From: Lachnospiraceae bacterium
Lineage (GTDB): Bacteria; Bacillota; Clostridia; Lachnospirales; Lachnospiraceae
Length of the DNA stretch: 64,000 nt
Assembly: GCA_028689585.1 (NCBI GenBank)
Contig: JAQVCW010000006.1
Location: 1-64,000, forward strand
Direction of reading: 5' to 3'
A program made the position numbers and the translations under genes. Below are positions 1-7,787 of this stretch, in pieces (position 1 is the first letter of the stretch; each line of letters opens with the position of its first letter). The notes below the pieces were generated by a model. It worked only from the letters and a program-made list of their open reading frames with translations. It searched no databases and was not told the origin of the DNA.

Positions 1-104
1 TGACCGCACCAAAACAGAACCGCAGGGCCTGCGGGGATAGCCTGCTGATACTTGGCTCATGGGAGCTATTGAACAGGAAGCCCTCACTTCAAATCTTTGA
101 TTAA
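1..104 (+). CDS. TnpB C-terminal tail (partial, IS200/IS605)
   Basis: The reading frame beginning at base 3 is open from the window edge and ends in TAA at 102-104, giving the last 33 residues of a protein. It contains NRRACGD followed by a short variable tail, the usual ending of IS605-type OrfB/TnpB proteins after their zinc ribbon. TnpB is an RNA-guided nuclease that helps the element persist. The coding frame runs into the conserved right-end hairpin of the element, as in typical members where the reRNA overlaps the 3' end of tnpB. The rest of the gene lies upstream of the window, so intactness cannot be judged. Confidence 0.6.
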   Translation, partial: TAPKQNRRACGDSLLILGSWELLNRKPSLQIFD

Positions 105-122
105 GTGGTGGGAGTGGGTCAC
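60..122 (+). mobile_element. IS200/IS605 right end / TnpB reRNA 3' end
   Basis: Bases 78-122 carry the hairpin typical of IS605-group right ends: a CCCTCACTT arm, a short loop, then AAGTGGTGGGAG, ending in GGGTCAC near 116-122. In this family the same stretch is the scaffold of the TnpB guide RNA (reRNA/omegaRNA), and the bases after the boundary (about 123-140) would be the guide. The assignment rests on recall of the family's end sequence and on the TnpB tail read through it. The exact boundary is an estimate. Confidence 0.55.
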
Positions 123-173
123 GTATATGTCTTTGATAGAATGGTTAAAGAACATTAACGAAGGAGTTTGGAT

Positions 174-269
174 ATGAAACACCGTCAGGTAATAATCGAT
201 ACAAATAAATGTATAGGGTGTGGTCTATGTAGTAAAGTATGTGCCGCACAGCATGTTACACAGGCGTAA
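174..269 (+). CDS. Ferredoxin-like stub (truncated)
   Basis: A 31-residue ORF with a good ribosome site (AAGGAG about 12 bases upstream) encodes one complete 4Fe-4S motif, CIGCGLCSKVC. Full ferredoxins or ferredoxin-nitroreductase fusions would continue for many more residues, and this frame stops soon after the cluster. It lies 14 bp before the EFR1-type gene and on the same strand. It may be the 5' relic of a ferredoxin-nitroreductase gene or a genuine mini-ferredoxin with one cluster. The relic is more likely because the stop comes at an arbitrary point. Confidence 0.4.
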   Translation: MKHRQVIIDTNKCIGCGLCSKVCAAQHVTQA

Positions 270-283
270 AGGAGAAATAATCT

Positions 284-1030
284 ATGATTTTATATTTTTC
301 AGGAACAGGTAACAGTGAGTATGTTGCAAAACGAATAGGAAAAGAAGTAAACGATGAAGCAATCAATCTTTTTGACAAAATCAGAAACAATGACAATTCT
401 GAACTGAAATCAGAACGTTCATGGATAATTGTTATTCCGACTTACGCGTGGAGAATACCGCATATCGTACAAAGGTGGATAGAGAATACAACATTTACCG
501 GAAGTAAAGATATTTATTTCGTCATGACTTGTGGCGGAAGTATTGGAAATGCGGGTAAATATCTTAAAAAACTATGTGTCCGAAAGAACATGAATTACTA
601 TGGGTGTTCAGAAATCGTAATGCCGGAAAATTATATCGCACTGTTTTCTGCCCCAACGGAGGAGAAAGCTATACAGATTATAGAGCAGGCGGAAAGCGTC
701 ATAGACAAAGCGGCGGGTTATATTAAAAAAAGCGATAAGTTCCCACAGCCGGAGATTTCTTTTGGAGATAAAATGAATAGCGGAATTGTAAATAATCTTT
801 TCTATCCTGTATTTGTCCATGCAAAGAAATTTTATGCCACCAATGAATGTATATCCTGCGGTAAATGTGTCAAAGTCTGCGTTCTTAACAACGTTCGTAT
901 GGAAAATGGAAAACCTGTATGGGGAGATAATTGTACGCATTGTATGGCCTGTATCTGTCGCTGTCCAAGTGAGGCGATTGAATATGGGAAACATAGTCAT
1001 GGAATGACGCGATACATTTGCCCCAGGTAG
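284..1030 (+). CDS. EFR1-family flavodoxin-ferredoxin protein
   Basis: The 248-residue protein begins with a flavodoxin-type phosphate loop (ILYFSGTGNSEYVAK), followed by the flavodoxin core to about residue 150. Two 4Fe-4S motifs follow near the C terminus: CISCGKCVKVC (about 189-199) and CTHCMACICRC (about 218-228). EFR1 proteins are cytoplasmic electron carriers of anaerobic Firmicutes; their partners are mostly unknown. The start has GGAGAAAT upstream. The usual family tail is slightly altered: the frame ends YICPR, and a Cys-rich stretch (HCELCPDTC, 1035-1061) continues in another frame directly downstream, so a late frameshift is possible. Confidence 0.8.
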   Translation: MILYFSGTGNSEYVAKRIGKEVNDEAINLFDKIRNNDNSELKSERSWIIVIPTYAWRIPHIVQRWIENTTFTGSKDIYFVMTCGGSIGNAGKYLKKLCVRKNMNYYGCSEIVMPENYIALFSAPTEEKAIQIIEQAESVIDKAAGYIKKSDKFPQPEISFGDKMNSGIVNNLFYPVFVHAKKFYATNECISCGKCVKVCVLNNVRMENGKPVWGDNCTHCMACICRCPSEAIEYGKHSHGMTRYICPR

Positions 1031-1118
1031 CCGCCACTGCGAACTATGCCCGGACACCTGCCGCAAATGGAATTTCTATTTTAAATTTATCATAAATAAA
1101 AAATTAAGATAAAACCAC

Positions 1119-1146
1119 TTGACATATGCAACAAAAAGTATATAAT
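1119..1146 (+). promoter_or_regulatory. Sigma-A promoter of the kinase/surface-protein cassette
   Basis: A perfect TTGACA (1119-1124), a 16-base spacer and a perfect TATAAT (1141-1146). Transcription would start around 1153, so the RNA would begin with the pseudoknot-forming leader and then read the kinase gene. Confidence 0.75.
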
Positions 1147-1152
1147 TATCTC

Positions 1153-1251
1153 ATAACTGCAGAAGCGATAGGGAGAGTTGCATCTGCAGTTATTATCTAT
1201 CGGACTGTGAGAGGAAAGTTTTAATCACAGTTTCTTTCGGGCATTTCGCCC
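1153..1251 (+). ncRNA. Structured leader RNA with H-type pseudoknot (candidate riboswitch)
   Basis: Directly after the promoter, a perfect 10-bp stem (ATAACTGCAG 1153-1162 with CTGCAGTTAT 1184-1193) encloses a 21-base loop. The loop's CGATAG (1166-1171) is perfectly complementary to CTATCG (1197-1202) just outside the stem, which defines an H-type pseudoknot. A second hairpin (ACTGTGA 1204-1210 / TCACAGT 1225-1231) and a third (GGGC 1239-1242 / GCCC 1248-1251) before a U-rich run follow. I do not recognise a named riboswitch class. The third hairpin could be a weak terminator or an expression switch. Confidence 0.55.
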
Positions 1252-1287
1252 ATATTTCAATTTTTATTAATCTATTACAATCGGGAG

Positions 1288-3060
1288 GTGTTGCTGCTGA
1301 AGCCTGGAACAGTGCTGGCAGGCAGATACCTGATTCTTAAGCCATTGGGAAAAGGCGGAGAGGGAAGTGTCTGGCTGGCGGTACATCAGAAAACAGAACA
1401 ACTGTGGGCAGTTAAGGAAATAGTCAGGGCAGGAAATGAAGATGGGCTGCACGAACTGAACATGATGAAAAAATTAAATCATGCTTCTCTGCCCAGAGTG
1501 CTGGATGTACTGGAGGATGAAGTGCATATTTATCTGATTATGGAATATGTCAGAGGAAATACGCTGGAGAAGGTGGTGAAAAAACAGGGACATCTGTCAG
1601 TGGAGCAGGTATTGGACATTGGAATACAGCTATGCAGTGCCCTTACTTATCTTCATACCAGGGCAAAGCCGGTTTACCATCTGGATATCAAGCCGGCTAA
1701 TCTGATCTGGGAGAAAACCGGAAGACTGGTACTGGTGGATTTTGGCGCGGCATGGAGGGGAAGCAATGCGGCTGGGGAGGAGATGAGCTGCACAAGGAAT
1801 GGGCTGGGGACAGAAGGGTATGCGGCGCCGGAACAGTATGACCTGTCAGAGATGGTGGACGCCAGGACGGATATTTATGGTTTGGGAGCTTCTCTGTATC
1901 ATCTGATTTCCGGTGTCCGGTATTCAAAGGCGATGAAAAAAAGCCGAATTCCAGGCTGCCAGGACAAGCTGGGTACAGTTATCAAAAAATGCGTATCGGA
2001 AAGTCCCAAGGATCGATATGAAAGCTGCAGAAAACTGCAGAAAGAACTTCTCAAAATCAGAAAACAGCAGGATTACCAAAAACGGAGATATCAGTTGGGG
2101 ATATCAGTTTTGCTTGCTGTATTTGCGGCAGGTGTGGCATTTCGTGAATTACCCAGAGAGTTTCTGCATCGAAATGGACAGGATTGGAATTATGAAAAAT
2201 TGCTGGCGGAAGCATTGTGCGTTCCCTGGGAGGAAGGGTACGGATATTATCAGAGAGCGGTGCTGCTGGAACCGGAAAATCAGGAAGCGTATCTGCAGAT
2301 ACTGGAACATGCAGACCAGGATGGTGTGTTTTCCAAAGAAGAAGAGCTTCTGATAAGAAAGCTGCTGCATCAGATACCGCTGGGCCAGGAGAAGACCTAT
2401 GAGGAGTTTTTAGAACAAAATCAAAGAGGATACGGAGAATTTGCGGGCCGGATGGGGACTGTATACTGGTATGAATATGAGGGGGATGGCGGCAGAACCA
2501 TTGCAGCCGGATGGTTTGCAAAGGCGCTGAAAAGTCTGGAAAAGGCCGGAATAGGGGAGTCGGAAATAAAAGAGCATGGAAGCAAAGAGAACGGGATAAA
2601 TGAGAAAGGAGTAAAAGAGGATGGGGAGAGCTGGATATTACAGACGGAGGTATTTGCAAAAATAAGCAGCTACTATGATCGGCTGGGGCAAAAGGATGAG
2701 AGCGGAAGAATTGGAAATGTGGCGGGAGAATACTGGTCAGATCTGGATTATATTTACCAGAAAAAGCTGGAAGAAAAAATGAATCCGGTAATGAAGCTGC
2801 GTTTTTGGGAAGAAACTGTAAATCAGATTATTTTTCTGGCAGAGGATTTTCAAAAAGCAGGTATTTCGGTACAGGCCATGCTGAGTCGAATTGAGGAAAT
2901 CGTTCAAAAGGCGGATGGAGTCATTGCGGAACCCAAAAATCTGGATCTGGAAAATGAATTGAAAAAGGCGGTGAGCATTCAGGCCGGGACGGCGCGGGAG
3001 ATTGTGGAACGTCTGAGAAAAGCAGCAGAAAATCAGAGTATAAATGGAGGCATGGGATGA
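1288..3060 (+). CDS. Membrane Ser/Thr protein kinase with extracytoplasmic C-terminal region
   Basis: A Hanks-type kinase domain occupies about residues 12-260. It has a glycine loop GKGGEG (21-26), ATP lysine K43, catalytic HLDIKPAN (131-138, HLD instead of HRD), DFG (151-153) and an AAPEQ segment near 180. A hydrophobic span (about 269-286) then places roughly 300 residues outside, with a TPR-like stretch (YYQRAVLLEPENQEAY) and no PASTA repeats. No ATG is available at the front. GGGAGG (1283-1288) overlaps the GTG at 1288, so TTG 1291 or CTG 1294/1297 is equally plausible. The stop overlaps the next gene as ATGA, so the surface protein is translationally coupled. The kinase probably senses an envelope signal, which is an inference. 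Confidence 0.8.
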   Translation: MLLLKPGTVLAGRYLILKPLGKGGEGSVWLAVHQKTEQLWAVKEIVRAGNEDGLHELNMMKKLNHASLPRVLDVLEDEVHIYLIMEYVRGNTLEKVVKKQGHLSVEQVLDIGIQLCSALTYLHTRAKPVYHLDIKPANLIWEKTGRLVLVDFGAAWRGSNAAGEEMSCTRNGLGTEGYAAPEQYDLSEMVDARTDIYGLGASLYHLISGVRYSKAMKKSRIPGCQDKLGTVIKKCVSESPKDRYESCRKLQKELLKIRKQQDYQKRRYQLGISVLLAVFAAGVAFRELPREFLHRNGQDWNYEKLLAEALCVPWEEGYGYYQRAVLLEPENQEAYLQILEHADQDGVFSKEEELLIRKLLHQIPLGQEKTYEEFLEQNQRGYGEFAGRMGTVYWYEYEGDGGRTIAAGWFAKALKSLEKAGIGESEIKEHGSKENGINEKGVKEDGESWILQTEVFAKISSYYDRLGQKDESGRIGNVAGEYWSDLDYIYQKKLEEKMNPVMKLRFWEETVNQIIFLAEDFQKAGISVQAMLSRIEEIVQKADGVIAEPKNLDLENELKKAVSIQAGTAREIVERLRKAAENQSINGGMG

Positions 3061-6000
3061 CAAAACAATATTGGAAAAGAGCGGGAATTATTTTACTGCT
3101 TTCTCTGTTCCTTGCAAACCATTATGTGGATTATGGAAGGAAGGTTCGGGCATCAGAGACTGAGAAGGTGAAGGAGGAGCAGGAGCCCGGAAAAGAGGGA
3201 CTGAAAATAGGCGGGGTGTGGGAGAACGAAACGGAAAGTGAGAGTGAGTCAGAAAGCGAGAGTGAGTCAGAAAGCGAGAGTGAGTCAGAAAGCGAGAGTG
3301 AGTCAGAAAGCGAGAGCGAGTCAGAAAGTGAGAGTGAGTCAGAAAGTAGGAGTGAGTCAGAGAGTGGAGGTGAGTTAGAGAAGGGAAAGGAGAGCGGGCA
3401 ACTTGTCGAAAGTGGAATAGAACGGGGAGACGAAACGTTAGACGAGAGTGGAACCGAGCCGGGAAGTGAGCAGGCTACGGAAAGCGGAACAGAACCGGGG
3501 AGCGAATCGGGAGGCGAAAGCGAAACGGCAATCGAAAGTGGGGCAGAACCGTCAATTGAGCCGGAAAGTGAGCAGGTCACGGAAAGCGGAACGGAACAGG
3601 GGAGCGAAACGGGAAGCGGAAGCGAGCCAGCAACTGAGCCGAGAAGTGAGTCGGCCACGGAAAGCGAAACGTCAGCCGAGAGTGGAACCGAGCCGGGAAG
3701 TGAGCAGGTCACGGAAGGTGAAACAGAGCCGGGAAGCGAACCGTTAACCGAAAGTGGAACAGAACCGTCAACCGAGCCGGGAAGTGAGCAGGCCACGGAA
3801 AACGGAACGGAACCGGGGAGCGAACCGACAACCGAAAGCGAACCGTCAACCGAGCCGGGAAGTGAGCAGGCCACGGAAAGCGGAACAGAACCGGGGAGCG
3901 AGCCGACAACCGAGAGCGAACCGTCAACCGAGCCGGGAAGTGAGCAGGCCACCGAAGGTGAAACAGAACTGGGAAGCGAACCGACAACCGAAAGTGAACC
4001 GTCAACCGAGCCGGGAAGCGAACCGACAACCGAAAGCGGAACAGAACCGCCAACAGAACCGGGAAGCGAGCCGACAACCGAAAGCGAACAAATTACCGAA
4101 CCGGAACCTCAGCCGCATCCACTTCTTATAAAGAACATCCGCCTGAAAGCATCCGACGGAAAAAAGGTATACGATGGGACGAAATCCATTGCGCTGGTCT
4201 ATGAGACGGAAGGGCTTCCGGCCGATGCAGGGGTGAGCATCCGGTGTAAATCCTGGCTGGAAGAGGCAGATGTGGGCGTCAGAAAGGTATTTTATGAGTT
4301 CACAGCCGAAGCACCGGAGGGATTTGTGTATGAGCTGAAGATAGAAGAAACAAATCTTACGGCAGAAATTATTCCCAGGGAACTGAATGTGCAGCTTCCA
4401 AATGGATGGAAGGGGTATGGCACACCGGTTTCCGGTGAGACGCTTCATCTTCTGAGTGAAGTAAAGGTTACCGGTTTTGTCCGGGATGCGGAAGGAAAGG
4501 AGAAGATACCAAAGGGATTTGTACTGCCGGAAGCGGCGGTGGATGAAAATATGGTGAATCAGTGGAGCCCCATCTACGAAAATGGAGTACAGAAGGTTTA
4601 CCAGAATGCTGTTATCATGCGAAGAAAAGCGAATGGAGAACTGACTGGAAATCCAACCCGTAATTATGTTTTTCCGGATAGGCCTGCTTCGGAGCAGTAT
4701 CAGAAAGGGAGCCTTGTGATAGCTCCTGCAAAAGCGGACAGAGGACGTGCTTATCGGGTGGTAGGAGATGAAGGCAGCTATTATCAGACAGCGGATGGCA
4801 GCTTCTGGGTGCGCAGCGGAAGCGGGCTGCATGTACAGCCATTGGACGGCAGCGGTTATAACCGTGGTGCAGAAGCAGAGAAGCTGGTGCAAAATGGAGT
4901 GCTGTCTTTTTCCCTGAGCAATGTCAATGCGGAGGGAAGCGTGCTGGCGGATTCTCAGATGGAGGAATTTGCCTATCGGGTAGACGGGAAGGTGCCGGAG
5001 GCGGTGGTTTCGCTGACCGGTGGAAAATGGCAGGGAGCAGCCTATTATGGAAAGCAGCAGGTTCAGGCTGTGATTCAGATCCCTGAGGATCTGGAAAGCG
5101 GACTGAAAGAAGCACGGTATTTCGTAGCTGAAAATAAGACGGCATTTGCTAATCAGGGATTTGAGGATAGCGGTTCCTGGAAAGAGTGCAAAAATGGAAC
5201 TTTAATTTCGCTGACGAAGGAAGGAACATATTGTATTTACGTTCGAACTCAGGATTATACCGGAAATCTGGCCTATGCAAAAAGCGGTGAAATTGTGCTG
5301 GATTTTGGAATGCCCCGGTTATTGATCACAGGAGTAAAGGATAGCAGTGCCAATGCAGGCACTGTTATTCTGAAAGTGAGCTGTGAGGATGAAAACTATA
5401 GCCAGGGTTCCTTGAAAGCAGCAATAACGGCGGCCAATGGAGGCGGGCTCCCGCAGGAGATGGAACGCAGGGAGGAAAAAGAAAAGGCGGTGGTTCAGTA
5501 CGGCGATTTTCCCAGGGAAAGGGCGTCGGACGATGTGTATACGGTGACTGTTTCGGCTGAGGATCTGTCTGGGAATCAAAGCGAAAAGACAATTCGTTTT
5601 TCGGTGAACCGGTTTGGATCAGTCTATGATCTGAGCGGAGAAACCAGTCAGATGCTGACTGATTTTTATCACAAAGAGCCATTTCCGGTGGTCTTTCTGG
5701 AAGAGAATATTGATTATGTGGGGGAAGCACAGGTTCTTTGCCGGAAAGACGGAGAATTGAGTTATCTGCAAAAAGGGAGGGACTATTCTGTCCGTATGTC
5801 AGGGAAGCCAGATACCTGGAAAGAGTATTGTTATACGATTCCGGCAGAATACTTTCAGGAGGAGGGGAGATACGAGGTGATACTGACCTCGAAGGATCAG
5901 GCATCCAACAGCACGGACAATCAGATACAGGAAAAAAGAGTAAGCTTTGTTATTGATCATACTCCTCCGGAATGCCTGATTACCGGGATTGAAGAGAATG

Positions 6001-6635
6001 AAATCTATCAGACCTCAGTTCTGTATGCATGTCTGGAGCCCCGGGATAATGTCTGCCTGAAGGAGATAAAGATATTTCAGGACAGTAAAGAAAGTCTGTC
6101 CTGCCAAAAAACACAACTGGATAAAAAGAACGGCATTATAAAAGTGAAGCTGGAGCCGGGGAGTGACTGGCAGCGTCTTCAGGCCTATCTCACGGATGAA
6201 GCGGGAAATGAATGCTGGACGAAGGAGATACCGTATTATATTGCGGAAAGCAGGGAAGCAGAGGAAATTCTTCCCTATGAAAAAAAGCAGGAAAGCGCGC
6301 AGGAGCTTTGGGAGAAGGAAAGGAAAAATAATGCCGGAAAAAAGAAGTTGGGAGCAGTGAAAGCAGATGAGGGGGAACGGGCTGACAAAGCAGACGATCC
6401 CCGGATTGGAAATACCGGGCAGGAGAAGAAAGAGGAGGACTCGTCCGGAATGGGCAGCAACCTGGGGAAAAGTACAAGAAAAGAGCAGGGAGGTGGACAG
6501 GAAGGGACTTTCTGGGGACAGCCGGGTGGAAAAAGTGGAGGCGTGTGGAAAACTATCTTGATTTTGTCTGTTTTCTCCGCTGTTCTGGTGAGTTTAAGCA
6601 TTGGAATCTATATCCATTTTAGAAGGAAAAGATAG
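3057..6635 (+). CDS. Giant Ser/Glu-repeat surface protein, membrane anchored
   Basis: The 1192-residue protein starts with a signal sequence (hydrophobic residues about 9-21). A roughly 300-residue low-complexity stalk follows, first pure Ser-Glu dipeptides and then 26-residue units such as GSEQATESGTEPGSEP. About 700 residues of folded domains come next, beginning with a YDG-like segment (KVYDGTKSI) and Ig-like modules. A Lys/Gly-rich stretch and a C-terminal membrane span with a FRRKR tail end the protein. No LPXTG motif is seen, so it is anchored by the membrane span rather than by sortase. The long acidic, Ser-rich stalk is an obvious substrate for phosphorylation or glycosylation. Its start overlaps the kinase stop by 4 bases. 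Confidence 0.8.
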   Translation: MTKQYWKRAGIILLLSLFLANHYVDYGRKVRASETEKVKEEQEPGKEGLKIGGVWENETESESESESESESESESESESESESESESESESESESESRSESESGGELEKGKESGQLVESGIERGDETLDESGTEPGSEQATESGTEPGSESGGESETAIESGAEPSIEPESEQVTESGTEQGSETGSGSEPATEPRSESATESETSAESGTEPGSEQVTEGETEPGSEPLTESGTEPSTEPGSEQATENGTEPGSEPTTESEPSTEPGSEQATESGTEPGSEPTTESEPSTEPGSEQATEGETELGSEPTTESEPSTEPGSEPTTESGTEPPTEPGSEPTTESEQITEPEPQPHPLLIKNIRLKASDGKKVYDGTKSIALVYETEGLPADAGVSIRCKSWLEEADVGVRKVFYEFTAEAPEGFVYELKIEETNLTAEIIPRELNVQLPNGWKGYGTPVSGETLHLLSEVKVTGFVRDAEGKEKIPKGFVLPEAAVDENMVNQWSPIYENGVQKVYQNAVIMRRKANGELTGNPTRNYVFPDRPASEQYQKGSLVIAPAKADRGRAYRVVGDEGSYYQTADGSFWVRSGSGLHVQPLDGSGYNRGAEAEKLVQNGVLSFSLSNVNAEGSVLADSQMEEFAYRVDGKVPEAVVSLTGGKWQGAAYYGKQQVQAVIQIPEDLESGLKEARYFVAENKTAFANQGFEDSGSWKECKNGTLISLTKEGTYCIYVRTQDYTGNLAYAKSGEIVLDFGMPRLLITGVKDSSANAGTVILKVSCEDENYSQGSLKAAITAANGGGLPQEMERREEKEKAVVQYGDFPRERASDDVYTVTVSAEDLSGNQSEKTIRFSVNRFGSVYDLSGETSQMLTDFYHKEPFPVVFLEENIDYVGEAQVLCRKDGELSYLQKGRDYSVRMSGKPDTWKEYCYTIPAEYFQEEGRYEVILTSKDQASNSTDNQIQEKRVSFVIDHTPPECLITGIEENEIYQTSVLYACLEPRDNVCLKEIKIFQDSKESLSCQKTQLDKKNGIIKVKLEPGSDWQRLQAYLTDEAGNECWTKEIPYYIAESREAEEILPYEKKQESAQELWEKERKNNAGKKKLGAVKADEGERADKADDPRIGNTGQEKKEEDSSGMGSNLGKSTRKEQGGGQEGTFWGQPGGKSGGVWKTILILSVFSAVLVSLSIGIYIHFRRKR
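3243..4013 (+). repeat. Coding tandem repeats of the Ser/Glu stalk
   Basis: Bases 3243-3360 hold about six and a half copies of an 18-bp unit (AGTGAGTCAGAAAGCGAG). Three 78-bp units begin at 3780, 3858 and 3936 and encode 26 residues each. Between them are shorter degenerate repeats of the same TEPGSE type. All periods are multiples of three, so changes in copy number would keep the frame and vary stalk length. The coding strand is strongly G/A-rich, and a long open frame on the opposite strand here is a by-product. Confidence 0.9.
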
Positions 6636-6687
6636 ACTTTTTTCTGCTCCTGTGATAATATGGCCCGTAAAGGGGTGAAATTGTCAA

Positions 6688-7734
6688 ATGAAGAAGAAAA
6701 ACATATTAAAAAGGAACAGTGGCTTTGTGGCAGCAAGTATAATTGCAGCCGGTGCTTCTTTTTTTACAGCCAATACCATACTGACAGAGCTGAGGCCGGG
6801 GAGTGCAGCAGTTCAAAAAGAAGGGGAAACCACGGGGATTGTGGCTGTGACGGAAAAAGAGAGTGCGTCTAAGACTACATATGAGACCAATCCATTCACA
6901 ATCACAGCGAATGGAACGGTGGTAAATCAGGTAGAGAGCGAAGCCTTAAGAAAACAGGAACAGGAAACGAATGCAGACGGGACAATCGTGGCTGAGACGA
7001 ACGCGGACGGAAGTGCAGTGGCTGAGACGAACGCGGATGGAAGTGCGGTAGCTGAGACAAATGCGGATGGAAGTGCAGTAGCGGAGACGAATGCAGACGG
7101 GACAGCAGCCGGAAACAGCACGGATGGAACTTCGGCAGGCACCGGAGACAGTCAGACAGGCACCGGAGACGGGACCTCCTCCTCCGGAACGACAGATGGC
7201 GGCTCCTATGACGATGGCGGCAGCTCTGATAACGGTTCTTCCGGCGGGATTTATATTGTGCCGGATGGCAATAATTATTATACCGGCACTGGCGGCACAT
7301 CCTCCGGGGGAAGCTCTGATAACGGCTCCGGCGGCGGTTCTTCCGGTGGCGGTTCTTCCAGCGGCGAATCTTCCAGCGGAGGTTCTTCCGGTGGTTCTCA
7401 AGGCAATGGAATTTATGATGGAACCTTTTCAGACAGCAGTATTTATTCTCCGGATGATCTCGTTTTGTGGCATGTGAACAGCAGATATATTGGAGAAGAA
7501 GAACTTTATAATTTTGATTTGGCGAAGCTTCGCCTGATTCGAAATGAGCTTTTTGCGCTTCATGGAAGGATATTTTATTCGGAAGATCTTCAGTCCTATT
7601 TCAGTCAGAAGTCCTGGTATGTACCGACATACGAGCCGGAGGTTTTTGATGAAAATATGGAAAGTTATCTGAATGATTATGAACTGGCAAATCTGAATGT
7701 AATTTTGGCCTATGAGGCCGCTCTGAACGGATGA
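6688..7734 (+). CDS. YARHG-domain extracytoplasmic protein
   Basis: A 348-residue protein with an N-terminal hydrophobic segment (about 11-30) acting as signal or anchor. A Thr/Ala linker follows, with five 10-residue repeats (ETNADGSAVA type, 30-bp DNA units 6961-7110). A Gly/Ser-rich linker (about 145-245) comes next. The C-terminal YARHG domain (about 275-340) carries RNELFALHGRIF and SWYVPTYEP. YARHG domains are extracellular modules found with envelope and kinase proteins in Clostridia; their ligand is not established. The start follows GGGGTGAAA, and the gene lies 52 bp behind the surface protein. Confidence 0.8.
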   Translation: MKKKNILKRNSGFVAASIIAAGASFFTANTILTELRPGSAAVQKEGETTGIVAVTEKESASKTTYETNPFTITANGTVVNQVESEALRKQEQETNADGTIVAETNADGSAVAETNADGSAVAETNADGSAVAETNADGTAAGNSTDGTSAGTGDSQTGTGDGTSSSGTTDGGSYDDGGSSDNGSSGGIYIVPDGNNYYTGTGGTSSGGSSDNGSGGGSSGGGSSSGESSSGGSSGGSQGNGIYDGTFSDSSIYSPDDLVLWHVNSRYIGEEELYNFDLAKLRLIRNELFALHGRIFYSEDLQSYFSQKSWYVPTYEPEVFDENMESYLNDYELANLNVILAYEAALNG

Positions 7735-7787
7735 GAGGATGACCGGCCAGTTTTGAGCTGATGAGAATAAAAGGAGAAGAACCCAAC

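Noticed and set aside
1035..1110. Cys-rich frame (HCELCPDTC) after the EFR1 gene as a separate gene
   Set aside because: No start codon or ribosome site; more likely an out-of-frame tail of the EFR1 gene.
3131..3952. Long open frames on the minus strand opposite the Ser/Glu repeats
   Set aside because: They are by-products of the repetitive, G/A-skewed coding strand; no ribosome site and only low-complexity translation.
6902..7401. Arg/Cys- and Ala/Gly-rich minus-strand frames opposite the YARHG gene
   Set aside because: Shadows of the tandem and Gly/Ser-rich linker repeats, without start signals.
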